Shown: positions 12,257 through 24,620, counted from the first letter of the stretch. The stretch: 64,000 bases of DNA from Cadophora sp. MPI-SDFR-AT-0126 (GCA_020747065.1 JAGMVK010000006.1:1426001-1490000), one strand, 5' to 3'. Notes: generated by a model from the sequence alone, not told the origin. Program-made: numbers and translations.

Positions 12257-14176
12257 ATGAAGCTCACGAACTCCAACGAGGTGTTAGTGTACACAATTTC
12301 CGGTGCCTCGACCGCTAGACCTCTGCCGGACTGGCTTGCTCGTCAGCGGAAGCGCAGCTTGAAGAATGACCCCGAGTACGCCAATCGAGTCGAACTTCTG
12401 CAGGACTTCGAATTCGAAGAAGCCAGCGCGTGCGTAAGAGTCAGCGAAGATGGGGAATGGGTGATGAGTACAGGGACATACAAGCCCCAAATACATGCGC
12501 ACTATCTTCCCAATCTTTCTCTGTCATTTGCTCGGCATACGACGACCTTAAATCACTCCTTTATACTACTTTCCTCTGACTACTCGAAATCCTTGCATCT
12601 GCAGACTGACCGACGACTCGAATTTCATACCCCAGGCGGATGTCACTATCAGACTCGTCTTCCAAGATACGGAAGGGACCTACAATATGACAGACACTCC
12701 GCAGAAGCTTTGGTTCCTGCGGTCGGGGTGAATGCGGAGGGCAGCGGTGAAGTTTATCGACTAAATCTCGAAATTGGGAGATACATGAAGCCATATCAGG
12801 TCGATGTTGGTGGCGATGATATGACAACTGCTGGAGGTGGTGCGCTACAAGGCGGGATCAATGTGGGCGCTGTCAATTGCGCAGCTATTGCTGAAGACAG
12901 CCACAATTTGTTAGCTTTTGGGACTTCAATTGGCACAGTGGAGTTCTGGGATCCAAGATCAAAGTCAAGGATTGGGATTTTAGCTGGACAAGAAGGCGAA
13001 GTAACTGCGCTTGACTTCAGTCGATCAGGCGAATCTCTAGCCTTGGGCACTTCGCAGGGACTGGTTCAACTGTTTGATCTTCGCAAACCAGTGCCACTCC
13101 TGCGGAAAGATCAAGGTTACGGCTATCCCATCAAGACGCTTATGCACATGACAACTTCCTCCCAAGAGAAGAAGATTCTGTCAGCCGACAAGCGCATTAT
13201 CAAGTTGTGGGATGAGGCAGATGGGAAAGCGTGGACTTCAGTGGAACCAGCAGTTGACATCAACTCCGTTGCATGGTGCAAAGATAGTGGTATGATTCTC
13301 ACAGCAAATGAAGGGAAACAGCAACATGCCTTTTTCATTCCACAGCTTGGTCCAGCTCCAAAGTGGTGCAGCTTTTTGGATAACATGGTCGAAGAAATGG
13401 CAGAAGAGGCTCCGGCAGAGACTTACGACAACTATAAGTTCTTGACGCTTCCTGAACTCAAAGCGATCAATTTGGGCCATCTTGTCGGAACTACAAACTT
13501 GTTGCGCCCTTATATGCACGGATACTTTGTTGCATCGAAGCTTTATGAAGAAGCCCGGCTCATTGCCAATCCATATATTTGGGATGAAGAGAGAACGAAG
13601 AGGGTCAAAGAAAAGGTTGAGAAGGAGCGGGCTACCAGAATCAGAGGGAGCAAGAAAGTCAAGGTCAACCAGAACCTTGTTGATAAGCTTCTCAAGAGGC
13701 AAGAACGTAGAGAGAAGGTGGATGAGGGTATGGGCATCCTTGGAGACAGTCGATTTGGAAAGTTGTTTGAGGATGATGAATTTGCTGTGGATGAAAGGAG
13801 CCGAGAGTTTCAAGCTCTCAACCCTAGCACGAAGGTTGATGGTCCTGCCCAAACAGTAACTGTCAACAGTGACGGTAGTGACAGCGAGGACGATGAAGAG
13901 ATTGTCAAGCCGAAGTCAAAACCTGAGATGCGCATCTCTTCCTCGTCATACAAGAAATCTGGACATCAGCGGCAGGATAAAGCTTTTGGAGCTCGGACAC
14001 AGAGCACTGGCCGGATCAGCAAGAACAAGAGCGACATTGTGGGCGAACGTCAAGTCACATTCGCGCCCACTGGAGGGAGGAAGGGCAAAGATAAGGAAGA
14101 GGCAGCACCATCACGAAAGGGACGACGTGACGAGGGCAGAAGAAGTGCAAGTGGGAATGTCTTTAGGAATATGTGA
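12257..14176 (+). CDS. ENP2: ENP2 / NOL10 ribosome-biogenesis WD40 protein
   Basis: Nucleolar WD40 protein of the small-subunit processome, needed for early 18S rRNA processing. It is a single exon of 639 residues. The start MKLTNSNEVLVYTISG is conserved in the family, followed by the near-diagnostic PLPDWLARQRKRSLKND. Beta-propeller repeats run to about residue 370 (for example FGTSIGTVEFWDPRS and LALGTSQGLVQLFDLRKP). A helical segment follows, then a NUC153-type motif at about 490-525 (GDSRFGKLFEDDEFAVDE). The tail is charged, lysine- and serine-rich, as expected of a nucleolar protein. It is divergent from MED13 and its stop lies about 100 bp from the convergent small membrane gene. BFR2 at 55.5 kb is another processome-related factor, but not linked. 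Confidence 0.95.
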   Translation: MKLTNSNEVLVYTISGASTARPLPDWLARQRKRSLKNDPEYANRVELLQDFEFEEASACVRVSEDGEWVMSTGTYKPQIHAHYLPNLSLSFARHTTTLNHSFILLSSDYSKSLHLQTDRRLEFHTPGGCHYQTRLPRYGRDLQYDRHSAEALVPAVGVNAEGSGEVYRLNLEIGRYMKPYQVDVGGDDMTTAGGGALQGGINVGAVNCAAIAEDSHNLLAFGTSIGTVEFWDPRSKSRIGILAGQEGEVTALDFSRSGESLALGTSQGLVQLFDLRKPVPLLRKDQGYGYPIKTLMHMTTSSQEKKILSADKRIIKLWDEADGKAWTSVEPAVDINSVAWCKDSGMILTANEGKQQHAFFIPQLGPAPKWCSFLDNMVEEMAEEAPAETYDNYKFLTLPELKAINLGHLVGTTNLLRPYMHGYFVASKLYEEARLIANPYIWDEERTKRVKEKVEKERATRIRGSKKVKVNQNLVDKLLKRQERREKVDEGMGILGDSRFGKLFEDDEFAVDERSREFQALNPSTKVDGPAQTVTVNSDGSDSEDDEEIVKPKSKPEMRISSSSYKKSGHQRQDKAFGARTQSTGRISKNKSDIVGERQVTFAPTGGRKGKDKEEAAPSRKGRRDEGRRSASGNVFRNM

Positions 14177-14278
14177 TCATATCACTTCCGGACTCCAATA
14201 ACCAAACGCCCCTATATAAAAGTACCGCAGCATGTACTGGACATTACCATAATCTCATAATCCCGACCGCACCACATG

Positions 14279-15022
14279 TCATCGACCAAATTTCCTCGCC
14301 CATTTTGACTCTTTCGACTGGGGCTCGGCCATCTCAAATGACATCAATTTCGTGTGTCCCTTCTCAACATCCGCTGTCTTTGCTTTCCTAGGACTTGCGA
14401 CTTCATCTATCTTTGTCAGGCCTCGATTTGACCTGCTATGCACATCCTTTGGAAACGTCGATCTTCTAGGAGTCAATGCTGTTGCAACTCTCCTTGCCGA
14501 CCTGCGAATGCTCTCCCGGACCTGCCATGATCGTTTCTTGGCCAAGTAGAACAAAATTGCTGAGACAGCTTCAAAGACGTTAGCAGAGCACCCGTACCAT
14601 CAGCTCAAGCAGACGCTTACCCCCAAGTATGCACACCGAAACAGCCACGACAATAATTGCTATTATACCGCCTCTGGAAATCGCAATAGAACCATGGTCC
14701 GCTCCAGCAGCACCAGCTGCCGAGTCTCCACTGTCTGGTGAAGATCCAGCATCTCCTGCCGAAGGTCCTGCGAAACAAATTAATCACTTGATCCTCTTCG
14801 CTTCAACGATAATTGCTTACCATCACCTGGCTGTGTTGGAACAGACGTTGCCAGCGTCTGGTAAAGGGAGGATACCGCGCTTGCAGACATCTCAGGGGTC
14901 AGAGAGATGGTGCTTGTTGTCGCTGTCGTTGAGGGCGAAACTTCGGAAGATACAGGATCCTGTGCTGTAACTACAGGAAATAGAAAATGCAGTAACAAAC
15001 TCAAAAGAAGAATCGATTTCAT
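14279..15022 (-). CDS. Small type I membrane protein, Ser/Thr-rich ectodomain
   Basis: Three exons (15022-14821, 14767-14621, 14568-14279) join to about 212 residues. It begins with a clear signal peptide (MKSILLLSLLLHFLFPVVTAQ), followed by roughly 75 residues rich in Ser, Thr, Ala and Pro, which would be O-glycosylated. A single membrane helix covers about 100-128 (GGIIAIIVVAVSVCILG). The cytosolic tail of about 80 residues is basic and rich in Arg, Lys and Ser (AKKRSWQVRESIRRSARR). This layout recalls fungal cell-surface sensors of the Mid2/Wsc kind, but there is no Wsc cysteine domain, and no family was recognised. It converges on ENP2. The function is unknown. Confidence 0.7.
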
Positions 15023-16972
15023 CTTGATGACATGCGGGTGGTATATTAACGATGAACTCGACTAGCCCAGGCGCCGGCAGTGGACGTGATGTGACGAGAA
15101 AGTGAGAAACGTTGTGACAGTGGCTTTCGCTTTGACGGGAGAATGTGACGAGTCCATCTTGATGCGGAAATGCTGCAAGTCTTAAAGAGCAGAGCGGCTA
15201 CCTTGAGGCCTATCATTGGGCCCACCCATGAATATGTTCAAGGACTAAGGGTTTGTGAAACAAATCGACGGTGATATGGATAGCATCAAGCATGGCTGGG
15301 CTGCAATCAGAAGGGGTATTGATTGGTGAGGCACAATTCTGGCAGTGGTGGTCAGCGGTTAAGTTAGTGCTACCGCTCTTGGCCGCTGTCTATTTCTGGG
15401 GTGGTCAGGCCAATCGTTGGCCGCTCTTCAGGGGTCCTCTTAAGCGGGGAGTGCTAACTTCGACCTCATCAATCCACCACGGCGGTAGTCATCGCTGACA
15501 TGCGACAACACATTGTCGGAGAAGTTATATCGGGATTACTGTGGAAAGACGAGGCTCGAATGCCCTTCTCCACGATACTGGAATGGAAGCAGAAAGCGGC
15601 TGTGGTGGCCTCAGCTTCGGCCACCACGATGCCTCCTGAAAAACCTCATGTCGCCTGCTGTGACTTGTCTCCGTAGCGGTACGCGCTGTAGACCATGAGG
15701 GTTTCCCTTTGTCCAAGACTTGGGTGAGCATAGGCAGAGGAGATCTCATCCGGAAATAGCTTCCAAGTGGGCTCTTGCAGCGGTATGGGGGGACGGTGAG
15801 GATTTTAAGCCATCAGCCTGTCATTTCTTGACAATTCCTAAGGAAATTCTCTGGTGGTGGAGAGGCTTTTACCTGCTATTCATGGGAATCCTTAACTGAC
15901 ACTGCATAGTGACCATCTTGTTCTGGCTCCTGGCCAATAGCGTCCAGATGTCAAGTAGATTGTGCAGTCGGAAAGCTACAGATCCGTATCGACAACATCA
16001 CATGGAAACGTCGCGGATTCTGTTTCGACGTGCCATGCTATTCAAGAACTGGATTTAGCGTGCTGAATGAAGCACGCATTAGCTTCTGCTAATTCTGCAT
16101 ATCAAGAACGGTAATATGGCAACTGAGCTTAGTCCAGCTCGGAAGAGGTGGAAGAGGTTGAAGAATTAGTAAGAAGGATATCGAATATGTTCTTCTACAA
16201 TTATAGTACGTTTTTGCAGTTCTCAACAATTCATTGTGTTTCTAATTCCAAGGCAAGTTGCTCGTTCACGTGCTGCATATTTCAATATTCATTTTTGTGG
16301 GCTGAGTGTCATGGAAGTGTGTGCTTCCGGGTTGACTATGACCTTCAAAAAATGACTACGGCATGTAAAGTCCTAGTAGTCCAGCGTACATGGTTCTTGG
16401 GGGAAATGTCTGTTTCCCTTTCAGTCTCCGCCAGATTGTCAACACAGCATGCACCGTCTCACCACTGCGGGGAAGATGGGTCAATTATTGTCATGTGATA
16501 TAAATCACACGTGACCAGTTCCCTTTTCGCTCCTTCTCTTTTTGGGGCTCACTTGGTCACTGCCAGTCAGCATCTGCGTGCCTGCTGATTTGGTTATTGA
16601 CAAAAATTTAGTGCGCTTGAGAGTCGAGAGGGGACAAACTTTCCTCTGGCGGCAACCTGATTTCTTATCCTGCTCTCCTTTCTCGCCACCCATCAATCAA
16701 CTTCTCATCGGTCATTCCACTCTCTCTTCTGCAGAATCTGCAGACATCACTATCATCGTCACGAGTCCTCTCTCCGCTGTTGTCTAAACTGGGACAGCGT
16801 CCTAATGAACAGATCTTGCCTTCCTGCTCCTCCACCAGTGCAGGAGCTTTTCAACCCTTGTGCTACATCTGTCTGTACCATTGAGTCTTGACCTGTCCAT
16901 AGCTCACTCGTAAGTACCTCTTTACATCTTGTGCATAATTGAAGATATTGACAATGTAGCCAGCTAGTCACA
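15023..16972. other. Intergenic, 1.95 kb
   Basis: Separates the small membrane protein from the coiled-coil gene; both promoters face into it. Short open frames carry no recognisable signature. A candidate 5'-leader intron of the coiled-coil gene is visible at 16910-16959 (GTAAGT donor, GTAG end), just before the ATG at 16973. The stretch 16660-16790 is pyrimidine-rich, as in fungal core promoters. Confidence 0.5.
15602..15627. repeat. Perfect 9-bp inverted repeat
   Basis: GTGGTGGCC and GGCCACCAC are separated by 8 bases. It could form a short hairpin or be a dimeric protein-binding site. It stands alone, with no associated gene feature, and may be chance. Confidence 0.45.
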
Positions 16973-19900
16973 ATGTCTCAATCTCATCCTTCTCTTGGCC
17001 AACCAGACTTTGACAGTCAGCAACACCCTTCGCTTTTAAACAATAGTGGAGATGAACACTTTGATGATGCTATGGACCATTCGTCTGCAGCAGATGAAGT
17101 TGATCAGCTGGGAACCAACGAGGACGATAACAACGCAGAACCCCGGGGCATCAATGCTCAGGACAGCAGTCCATCTGTGATTGAGGAGACTCAATTCGTT
17201 CCTCTTGAAGTTGACACCCAAGGCCAGATTAAAGGCGAAAGTCAAGCATTGGATGCACCTCCTATAGCAGCTGTGAACGGAACTGCCACTGGTGCCCGAG
17301 ACAGCAATCAATCTGTGATTACGGACACCCAATTCATTGGTCTCGAAGTCGACACTCAAGCGGAGGCTCAAGTCTATGATTCACCTGTCTTCCCTGTTGT
17401 TCTTTCAACTACCAACCAGGCTGCTGCTACAGATAATGCTCAAGCTAGGGGAGAAGAGGCACAAGACGCAGATGTCAATTTCGATGACTTCATCAACGCG
17501 GCTGTTTACGCGGAATTACCTGCCAAAGCTACCGAGAGTAGCAGATCATTAGGTTTCATTGAGCGTCCTCCCATCAGCGATGATCAAGATTTTGGAAAGG
17601 GTTTCAAGTATGGCCGCGGGCCAACCAAGCATCCTATCAATCGACCACAACCCAAGGTTTCCCAGAGCGCATTTGGTGCGAGTGCTTCGGCAACAGCCAC
17701 AAAAACAAGATCAACTTTCGAGCCTGACAGTAAGTTGAGTCTCGTTCCTCCCCAACGAATGACAAGACAAAACTGAGAGGAAGGAATAGGCCAATCTGAA
17801 TCTGCAAAACCACAACTAGCTACCAAGATCCCGCCGTCACAGTCGAAGATCGATACCAGAGATCTCCTCTACGATCCTCAAAATGCAGCATCCAACACCC
17901 TTTCTCGAGCCTCAAATCACGCCCTCATACACACGGCTAGCCAGAATGACCCAACTCAAGGAACTACAAATGTTTTTCCAGCTCTCTGTTCGAAACCAAT
18001 CCAGTCTTTACACCACGAACAGCCACACCCACAATTCGAAAAGCCCAGTCATTTCCCTGCAAGGGTCTCTGGTCATAGTGTAGTTGACGTTGTCACATCA
18101 GTGCCGTCCTTGCGTCCGAGTTCCGGTCCCGAGCCAGCCAAGCAGCGACCGCTGCCAGTTCTTGATCTCAGCGATCCTAGCCACATCTCAGAAGGCAAAG
18201 TCAACGATGTGCAACCAAGTCGGCAAGAGTCTGTTCAGCATTCGACGCAGCATGGCTGTCCGTTGACATTATTGTCAGCCGCACAAACCGGCGGGCAAGC
18301 TCGGAAAACGTCTCGGTAAGTAGATTTTATAGACTATACAGGCTTTTCATGAACTGAATCGTGTCTAGTAGTCGATTTATGCCGTTTCCCGAGGTATTGC
18401 AAGGTCATCGTGGTTCTCCTCGTGAGAGATCCGCCATGTATCGGCACGAGACAAACGAATCGGCGCGACTCAAACTTGATACTGTGTCCAACAGCTCATC
18501 TTCAGGAGCAGTGTCAAACGAAAAGCGGGCAAGGACAGCTGTCCCTGACACGTATCAGGTACCACAGCCTTCCTTGAGCGAGAGGGATCCTGAAGCATCA
18601 GATCAGCTTTGTGCTCAGCCGATGAGATCTGCCCAAGAAAATAGCTTCTCTAACCGTGTACATGCTCTCTCTCCGCATATAGTTCCTAAGTACACTATTC
18701 AGCAAACTGGAATTGACGAAGAACTGGCCGCCATTCTTCCTCCACAACAAGCACACAGTCTAGAAGAACCAAGTGCTAAGGCTAGGCTCGTCCGGTCACA
18801 TGCTTGGCCACCTGATGAGCTTACCGGGCTCGGGTCTTCTCAGTCTATGGATGGAGAAGCATCTCATACTCAGGGAAAGCCCTGCGACAGCAAACAAATT
18901 GAAGTGCCCCAGGTCGTGGTCAGACATCAAGACCGAGCTGGTTCAGAGCTTATTCCAGATGGAACGCAGCAGGTTAACGACGTTATTCCAGACGATCAGA
19001 GCTCTCTGCATGAACCATCTCCAGTACCATCAAGAGCCCAGTCCGAGGCAAGACCAGACTCACGACGGAGTAATCAAGGCCGAGCGCTTAGACCCTCAAA
19101 GAACGCCGATTTCAATTCTCGAGCTGCCAGCGCAAATAGGCACCATGCGGCTAGCTCGAAGGTACTAAAATCTTCGGGTACCCAGAACTCTCTGAGAACC
19201 TCAAATACTTCCAAGGACGAGAAATGCACCTTGGCGAGCTACAAGGAATTTCTACATAGGGGAGAAAGCTATCAAGAAGTTTTTCGGCAGTGTGAACAAC
19301 AACAAGCATTCATTGATGCACAGAAGTCTGAAATCGTGAAAATGCAGAAATCTAACGCTTCTTCACAGCAAAAAATCAAAGCTTTGGAGGCAGAAAAGGT
19401 TACTCTGACCCAAAATATGAAGAAGTTCGCCGACATGAGTTCGAAGTACAAGACGCACATGAACGAAGTCGTGAAGGCACAAAAATACTTAACTGCTCAG
19501 GCATCTCGAATTCAGAAAGAATCAAGTGAGATTCTTCAGGCTCGAACAATCTTTGATAAGATCAAGAAAGCGATCGAAGACGTTAAGGAACTAAGAGTAT
19601 CGGCACAGAACCTTCACGATGGTGAGGTCGTTCTCTGCGAGCACATGAGCATATTCTGACATCAGCCAGTGTCAACCCGAAACCAAGAACTCGAACGTGC
19701 TAACGAAAAGCTCTCAATCGGTATGTGACCATCCATTACTAGACTGCTTGACTAAATGAGTGCGATGGGGACAGAAAATGACAGGCTTGGAGCCGACAAC
19801 AAGAACCTGCAGCTAGAAAACACGAGGCTTGAGGCAGATTTTGACATTGGTCAGTTCAAAGCAGATTTCTCAGTGTATATGCTGATACCAGGTAGAAAAG

Positions 19901-22427
19901 AAAACAAGCGAGTCTTTGAAGAATAATCTCGACCATAAAGTTGATGATCTGTCTCGGGTAATCCGCGAGAGGGACCAACTTGAAAAGCAGCTCGAGGGCC
20001 AAGTTACAGTCTACGAAGAACTCGTTGAGCAGTTGAAGCAGCTTCCTAGCGCAATGGCTCAAGAACTTCGGAAAGAGGATAGTGTTGTGGCGGGAATCTT
20101 GGCTGCAGAAGATGTAACAAATTCAAAGTGAGTTTTACTAGTCTTGTGATTGTTCTTGACTCTAACACTTCAGGATTGATGGAGTAATTTCTCTCATTCA
20201 GGAGATGAAGTTAGCCCAACCAGAGGTGTCTGCTTCCTTGGCAAAACTCATCGAGGATCTGTTTTTCAGGTGATTCGCATCGTTATACGCTACCAATTGT
20301 GTGCTAACTTTGTGATCCACAAGGCTCAAGAACGGATATCAGAATTCTAACGATGGACTAGCTTCTTTCCAAAATGCTACAGTAGAAACCTTGAAGGACC
20401 TCAAGGAGACACTAAGCCAATTCTGTTTGAGTGAAGCTGCCGAAATTTCGTTCAGGGATCAGATATCAAGCCTCGAGAAGGCCAATGGAACCTTGACAGC
20501 GGATCAGGCTGCTTACAAAGGCGAGGTACAGACACTCGCCCAGCAGCTTCAGGAATTGAAACGCGATCTTACCGATTGTCAAGGCCAGCTGCGCAACCGA
20601 GAAGAAGAGCTCAAAGCCGCTCATGCAGCCCCAGTAGAGGATACTCGCTTACGTTCACACATACAAGAGCTCAAGGAGGCCAAGGAAGCTCTTGAGATGC
20701 AACTCCAGAATGCCAAACAAGAGGTGTTGATTGCCCAGGATAAAGCCAATTCTGCCTGTGATGCAGATGCCAAGAAGGTTGACCATATCAAAGACCTCGA
20801 GCAGAAACTCAGCAGTGTTATGAATCGCGTCAGCGAATTCGATGACGAGAAAGTTAAGTATATTGCTGATCAAGAACTCAAAGAAAAACGAGAGCGTCAA
20901 AAGCTTGCCCAAAGAGCCCACGAGCAGAAAGAGACAGAGCGGGTGAAGCACCAGTCAGAGATGGAGAACAGTCAGCAGAGACTTGAGCAAGAGAAGTCAG
21001 AACATGCGAAGACCTTGCAGCAGTTTACAGAGCTTCAAGCACAGCTTAATACTCAAGCCAAGAGCTCTGCCAACCAAGAACACGAACGAGTTACCTATCT
21101 CCAACAGACAAAGCAACAGATGGAACGAGTTCAACAGTTCATTAATAGAGCTCCCAGCCAAGAATTTCCTGTGCTGTCCTCTCAAGAGCTACAGTCCATC
21201 AAGAAGAGTGCAACAGAAACCGAACAAATGATTGTTAAGGCCCTAGGACAGCACTCACAAATCGTCCTCATGGCGACTGAGGAACAAAAGCGAATTGAGG
21301 CCAAGGTTCGGAAGTCCGGGGCATTGGAAATCGAGAAGTACGACATTGCACAAGAGAACATTTCCTTGAAAGAAAAGATCGATGAATTACAGCAGCAACG
21401 AATTTCGGCGAGCGCTAGGCCAGATTTATCCGTCATCAATACTCCTGCCAACAACTTGCTACAGGAGACGGACGATGAGATACTCAGATCAACTGTATAT
21501 CAGGAGAAGCTTCAACAAATAAACAAGATGAACATCACGCCAACATATAACTCCAATAATATGGAAATTCCTGGACCACTGCGTCTGGTAGCAAGTCTAA
21601 ATGCGATTTCTTCACAGCCCACCAAGACAGGCCTTGTCCCCAGGAGAACCAAGAGTATAATTACCCCTCAAGTCCAAGAGAACGGCGTGAATGCAGCATT
21701 CTCAGGATCTTTTGGTGAAACTAATTCTCAGCAACGAGCACCGAGTTCACAAAACTCTTGGAGATCTATCAAGCCTTTCTCAGCGTTCCCCAACTTGAGC
21801 CCCTCCGGCGATGACGACCGTATTGATTTTGTTGCTTTGCCGCACGACGATGGCGCCAATAAAGCCGACAATAAATCCACAAGCCCAAAGAATGCTGCAC
21901 AGGCTACATCTGGCCCATCTTCGGGCGTCGGTCCCCAAACCACAAGCAGTGGGCACCCTGATCGAGCACACAGAGATGCACCACTTAAACGCAAAGCCAG
22001 TCTTGCCCAGCAGGGGCCTTCCAAGCCACTACCCCATGATGCAATGCCCACAAAATCTGCTATGAGGAAGACTAAGCATGCTTCAGGTTTTGCTGATGAG
22101 TCTTCAAAGGTGGGTTCTAGAGTCGGCAAGGAGGAAACCGTCAACCATCCTCGTCCGACTCTTGGCATTGGTAACATCAAAGGCGTCAGAAGCGGCGCTG
22201 CATCGTCATACACAATGCACCAGAGTGGTACGCAGAACTCATCTGCTGATATTCTGGAACACGGTTCACTCCCAGCTGCTCCAGTCAGCCGTTTCGGCCA
22301 GAAGAGACCACATGATGGCCTGGGTTCAAGCAGTGTGCCAAAGCGCCAGATTACAACTGAGAGGACAAAATCGAGAACTCACTCAAGGGAAATCCCCGAC
22401 TCTCAGGACAAAAGAAAGACCTTTTGA
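16973..22427 (+). CDS. Large coiled-coil protein, about 1,697 residues, unrecognised
   Basis: Eight exons join in frame: 16973-17729, 17790-18315, 18369-19621, 19670-19720, 19775-19849, 19896-20127, 20174-20269 and 20324-22427. The first ~700 residues look disordered and acidic to polar. They contain a duplicated 20-residue motif at about 63-82 and 110-129, consensus DSxxSVIxxTQFxxLEVDTQ. Long heptad-like coiled coil covers about 708-1362 (for example ELERANEKL and QLEKQLEGQ). The last ~330 residues are again disordered and basic, ending PKRQITTERTK...EIPDSQDKRKTF, suggesting a nuclear location. Tiny exons of 51 and 75 nt sit inside the coiled coil. I do not recognise the family. A chromosome-axis or synaptonemal-complex protein (such as Sordaria Sme4) or a spindle-pole scaffold would fit this shape; that is inference only. 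Confidence 0.82.
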
Positions 22428-23029
22428 GAACCATTCAACGAAATACCTTGCGATTGCTTTCTGCTCTGTTTGACCACACGCCACCTTTGGCTTTGCTCGG
22501 ATGTTGTGTTTGCCAGGCTTGTTCTAATGATCGCATATAAATCGAGCTTGTCAGCTGGTGTCGAACTTATGGACCAATGAAGGGCGAAGATCAATTGCTT
22601 CCTGCTATGATTGTGCAGGGGGCATGCGAGGCAAGGGCTGCAAACTGTGGTCTTGTGTGAGATGTCAAGCACACTGGTTTATTTCATGGACGTAGATGAT
22701 GCAGGAGGTGTTGCTCGGTGTGGATATCCTTCTAGGCGAATTTATTGCTTCAATACTTGCTGTATCGGGAATCTGACCGCATGTAAACTTGGCTGCGATA
22801 GCCAGATATGACCATTTGCTGAATTCATAAATGTACACCCAAGCTGTTTTCCCTCAGTCCCTGTGATGCATCCCCAAACTCCCTTGATTTTTCATACAAC
22901 CCCAATTTAATGTACAGTATATTATGATCGAATCATTGCTGAATTCTTCGTGATATACTCCTCAATATCAGTAATGCTTGTCTCCGACGTAGTGACGATT
23001 TGTGTGTGGTTTGGGTCCCGGAGCGCTGG
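22428..23029. other. Convergent 3' flanks
   Basis: A 602-bp gap between the stop of the coiled-coil gene (plus strand) and the stop of bL33m (minus strand), so it holds both 3' untranslated regions. Nothing else was recognised. Confidence 0.5.
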
Positions 23030-23483
23030 TCAGCGTCCGCCGCGCTTCTGTTCGAGGAAAAGGACTTTCTTCCGCACTAAATATTTGAGGGTCAGCTTCG
23101 AACCCTGAACTTCTGATCCGCATGATCTCCTCTTTATACAATCATCAGAGCCGCCCAATAGCTCCATTTGACCGTCCTGCCTTTTCTGCAGCGCGGAAGC
23201 CCAATTCGTCCCCAGATTCGCTGTACCAGGCCCAATCCTCAATCCAGTCTTCCCATAGCCCGCTTTGAAGTACCTGGTATAGAGAAATGTGTATAGAACG
23301 TACCGACAGGATCGTATTTCAGCATGCTCAACGGTCGATGCGTCCGCGGTCGTACAAGGGTCTTGTAGTATCCGGTAAGGGCCATGGACACCAGCCTTAC
23401 GGCTATTGTGCGGGATTTGACTGATGCTGGTTAGCAAGATGCCTATCAATTGGTGAGTGTGGTTTATTACCTTTCTTTGCCAT
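23030..23483 (-). CDS. MRPL39: Mitochondrial large-subunit ribosomal protein bL33m
   Basis: A 58-residue protein built from three exons: 23483-23471 (13 nt), 23420-23304 and 23076-23030. It starts [20 protein letters not shown], continues with GYYKTL and [11 protein letters not shown], and ends [13 protein letters not shown]. This is the complete bL33 pattern known from bacterial L33 and yeast MRPL39: a basic N-terminus, a GYY/TGYYKT turn, LKYDP and a basic end. It acts in the mitochondrial ribosome. The first intron is 50 bp; the second (23077-23303) is 227 bp, several times longer than other introns in this window. Because of the 13-nt first exon, simple frame calling gives a wrong N-terminus here. 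Confidence 0.93.
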
Positions 23484-24620
23484 TGTGTGTGGGGGGTACC
23501 TGGTGGTGTTGAGGAGTTTACATTTGGAGCAGAGGATGGTGGATCATTAAATTTTATGAGGCCTCAGGCTGAAATATCCACCAGGTCGACTTCGTCAGGG
23601 GTTCGGTTCGCACTGTCCAAAACAAAACAACGACATTCGGGCTTGAGACGGGTACGAGGGAAGCGTGAGACACAGTGTGATCGCTTGTTAGTTGCATTGA
23701 AGAGATTCAACGCCCATACTTGAATGCTCTCGACCACGAATACAATGGCGTGAGGTTGATGGACAATGGTCTTAATGCCTTTTTATGGAATCAGGTAAGG
23801 TACAACTTAACAAGACCACCCAAAATACGAGTCTCGAACATAATTTCCAAGTATCCGAGTCCACATGAAGTGAAGCCGTGCCAGCCTTAATATCTTGTTT
23901 CCAGTCGCACTATTCACGTCCTCCGAGGACTCTGGACGAATCTCATCCGTCTCTTCATCCGTGCAGGTTAAATACTCGACATGTTGATGCTTCATCGTTG
24001 CCCCAATTCCCCAACCTTATCCTTTACGAACATCCAAACAGATCAATCTTTCACCTTTTACAGACAAAATTTTCAAAATGACGGATCCACTGGCAAGCAT
24101 CGTCGATAATTGAATGGATGCTGAACCCCTCGTTCCCAAACTCGGCTCGTCTAAACAACATGCCATTATACGGACCCTTTGTAATAAGCGTAGTATTCCT
24201 CTCGTTATGAAGAAGGTTGGTCAAGATCATCTGATCATCGATGTCCGTCACCTCTGCGATTTCCTTGATCGACTCGCATACCACCTGTTTGCGAAGGAAG
24301 AAGCTGCCAGCTTTGGAGGCTGAGCTTTCGATCCCTTCAGACCATTGCCAGCGGATTGTGGTTTGACAACCAGCACTGTTACGAGGTGGTTGGATTTGGT
24401 TTCCTAAAAGTGGAAGTGGGAAAAGAAGAGGCGGAGACAGCGCATAAAAGTAACTCGACTTGGGTGCGAGTTAGCGGCGTGATTGTAGATCAGAGGTAGG
24501 GTACTCAGTGCCCTCGTTATACCAGTGATGTGGGAAAGAGTGATCCACTTAGAAATGGTCTTTAGTATCAATGTTGTTGAAGAGAGAAGAGATATCAGAC
24601 AGACATACAATCAAAACAAA
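23484..24620. other. Intergenic, 1.1 kb
   Basis: Holds the bL33m promoter next to 23483 and the 3' flank of the alkyltransferase gene. Short open frames at 24051-24323 on both strands start from non-ATG codons or lack any signature, and I do not call them. Confidence 0.45.

Noticed and set aside
13238..13852. 204-codon minus-strand frame opposite ENP2
   Set aside because: Shadow of a real WD40 gene; composition biased and no homologous features.
23077..23160. tRNA-like TTCGAA element within the bL33m intron
   Set aside because: The flanking five-base stems do not pair, and no D-arm or anticodon arm is found.
24051..24323. Two opposed ~70-77-codon frames as a possible small gene
   Set aside because: The minus frame starts from GTG and the plus frame shows no signature; neither can be supported.
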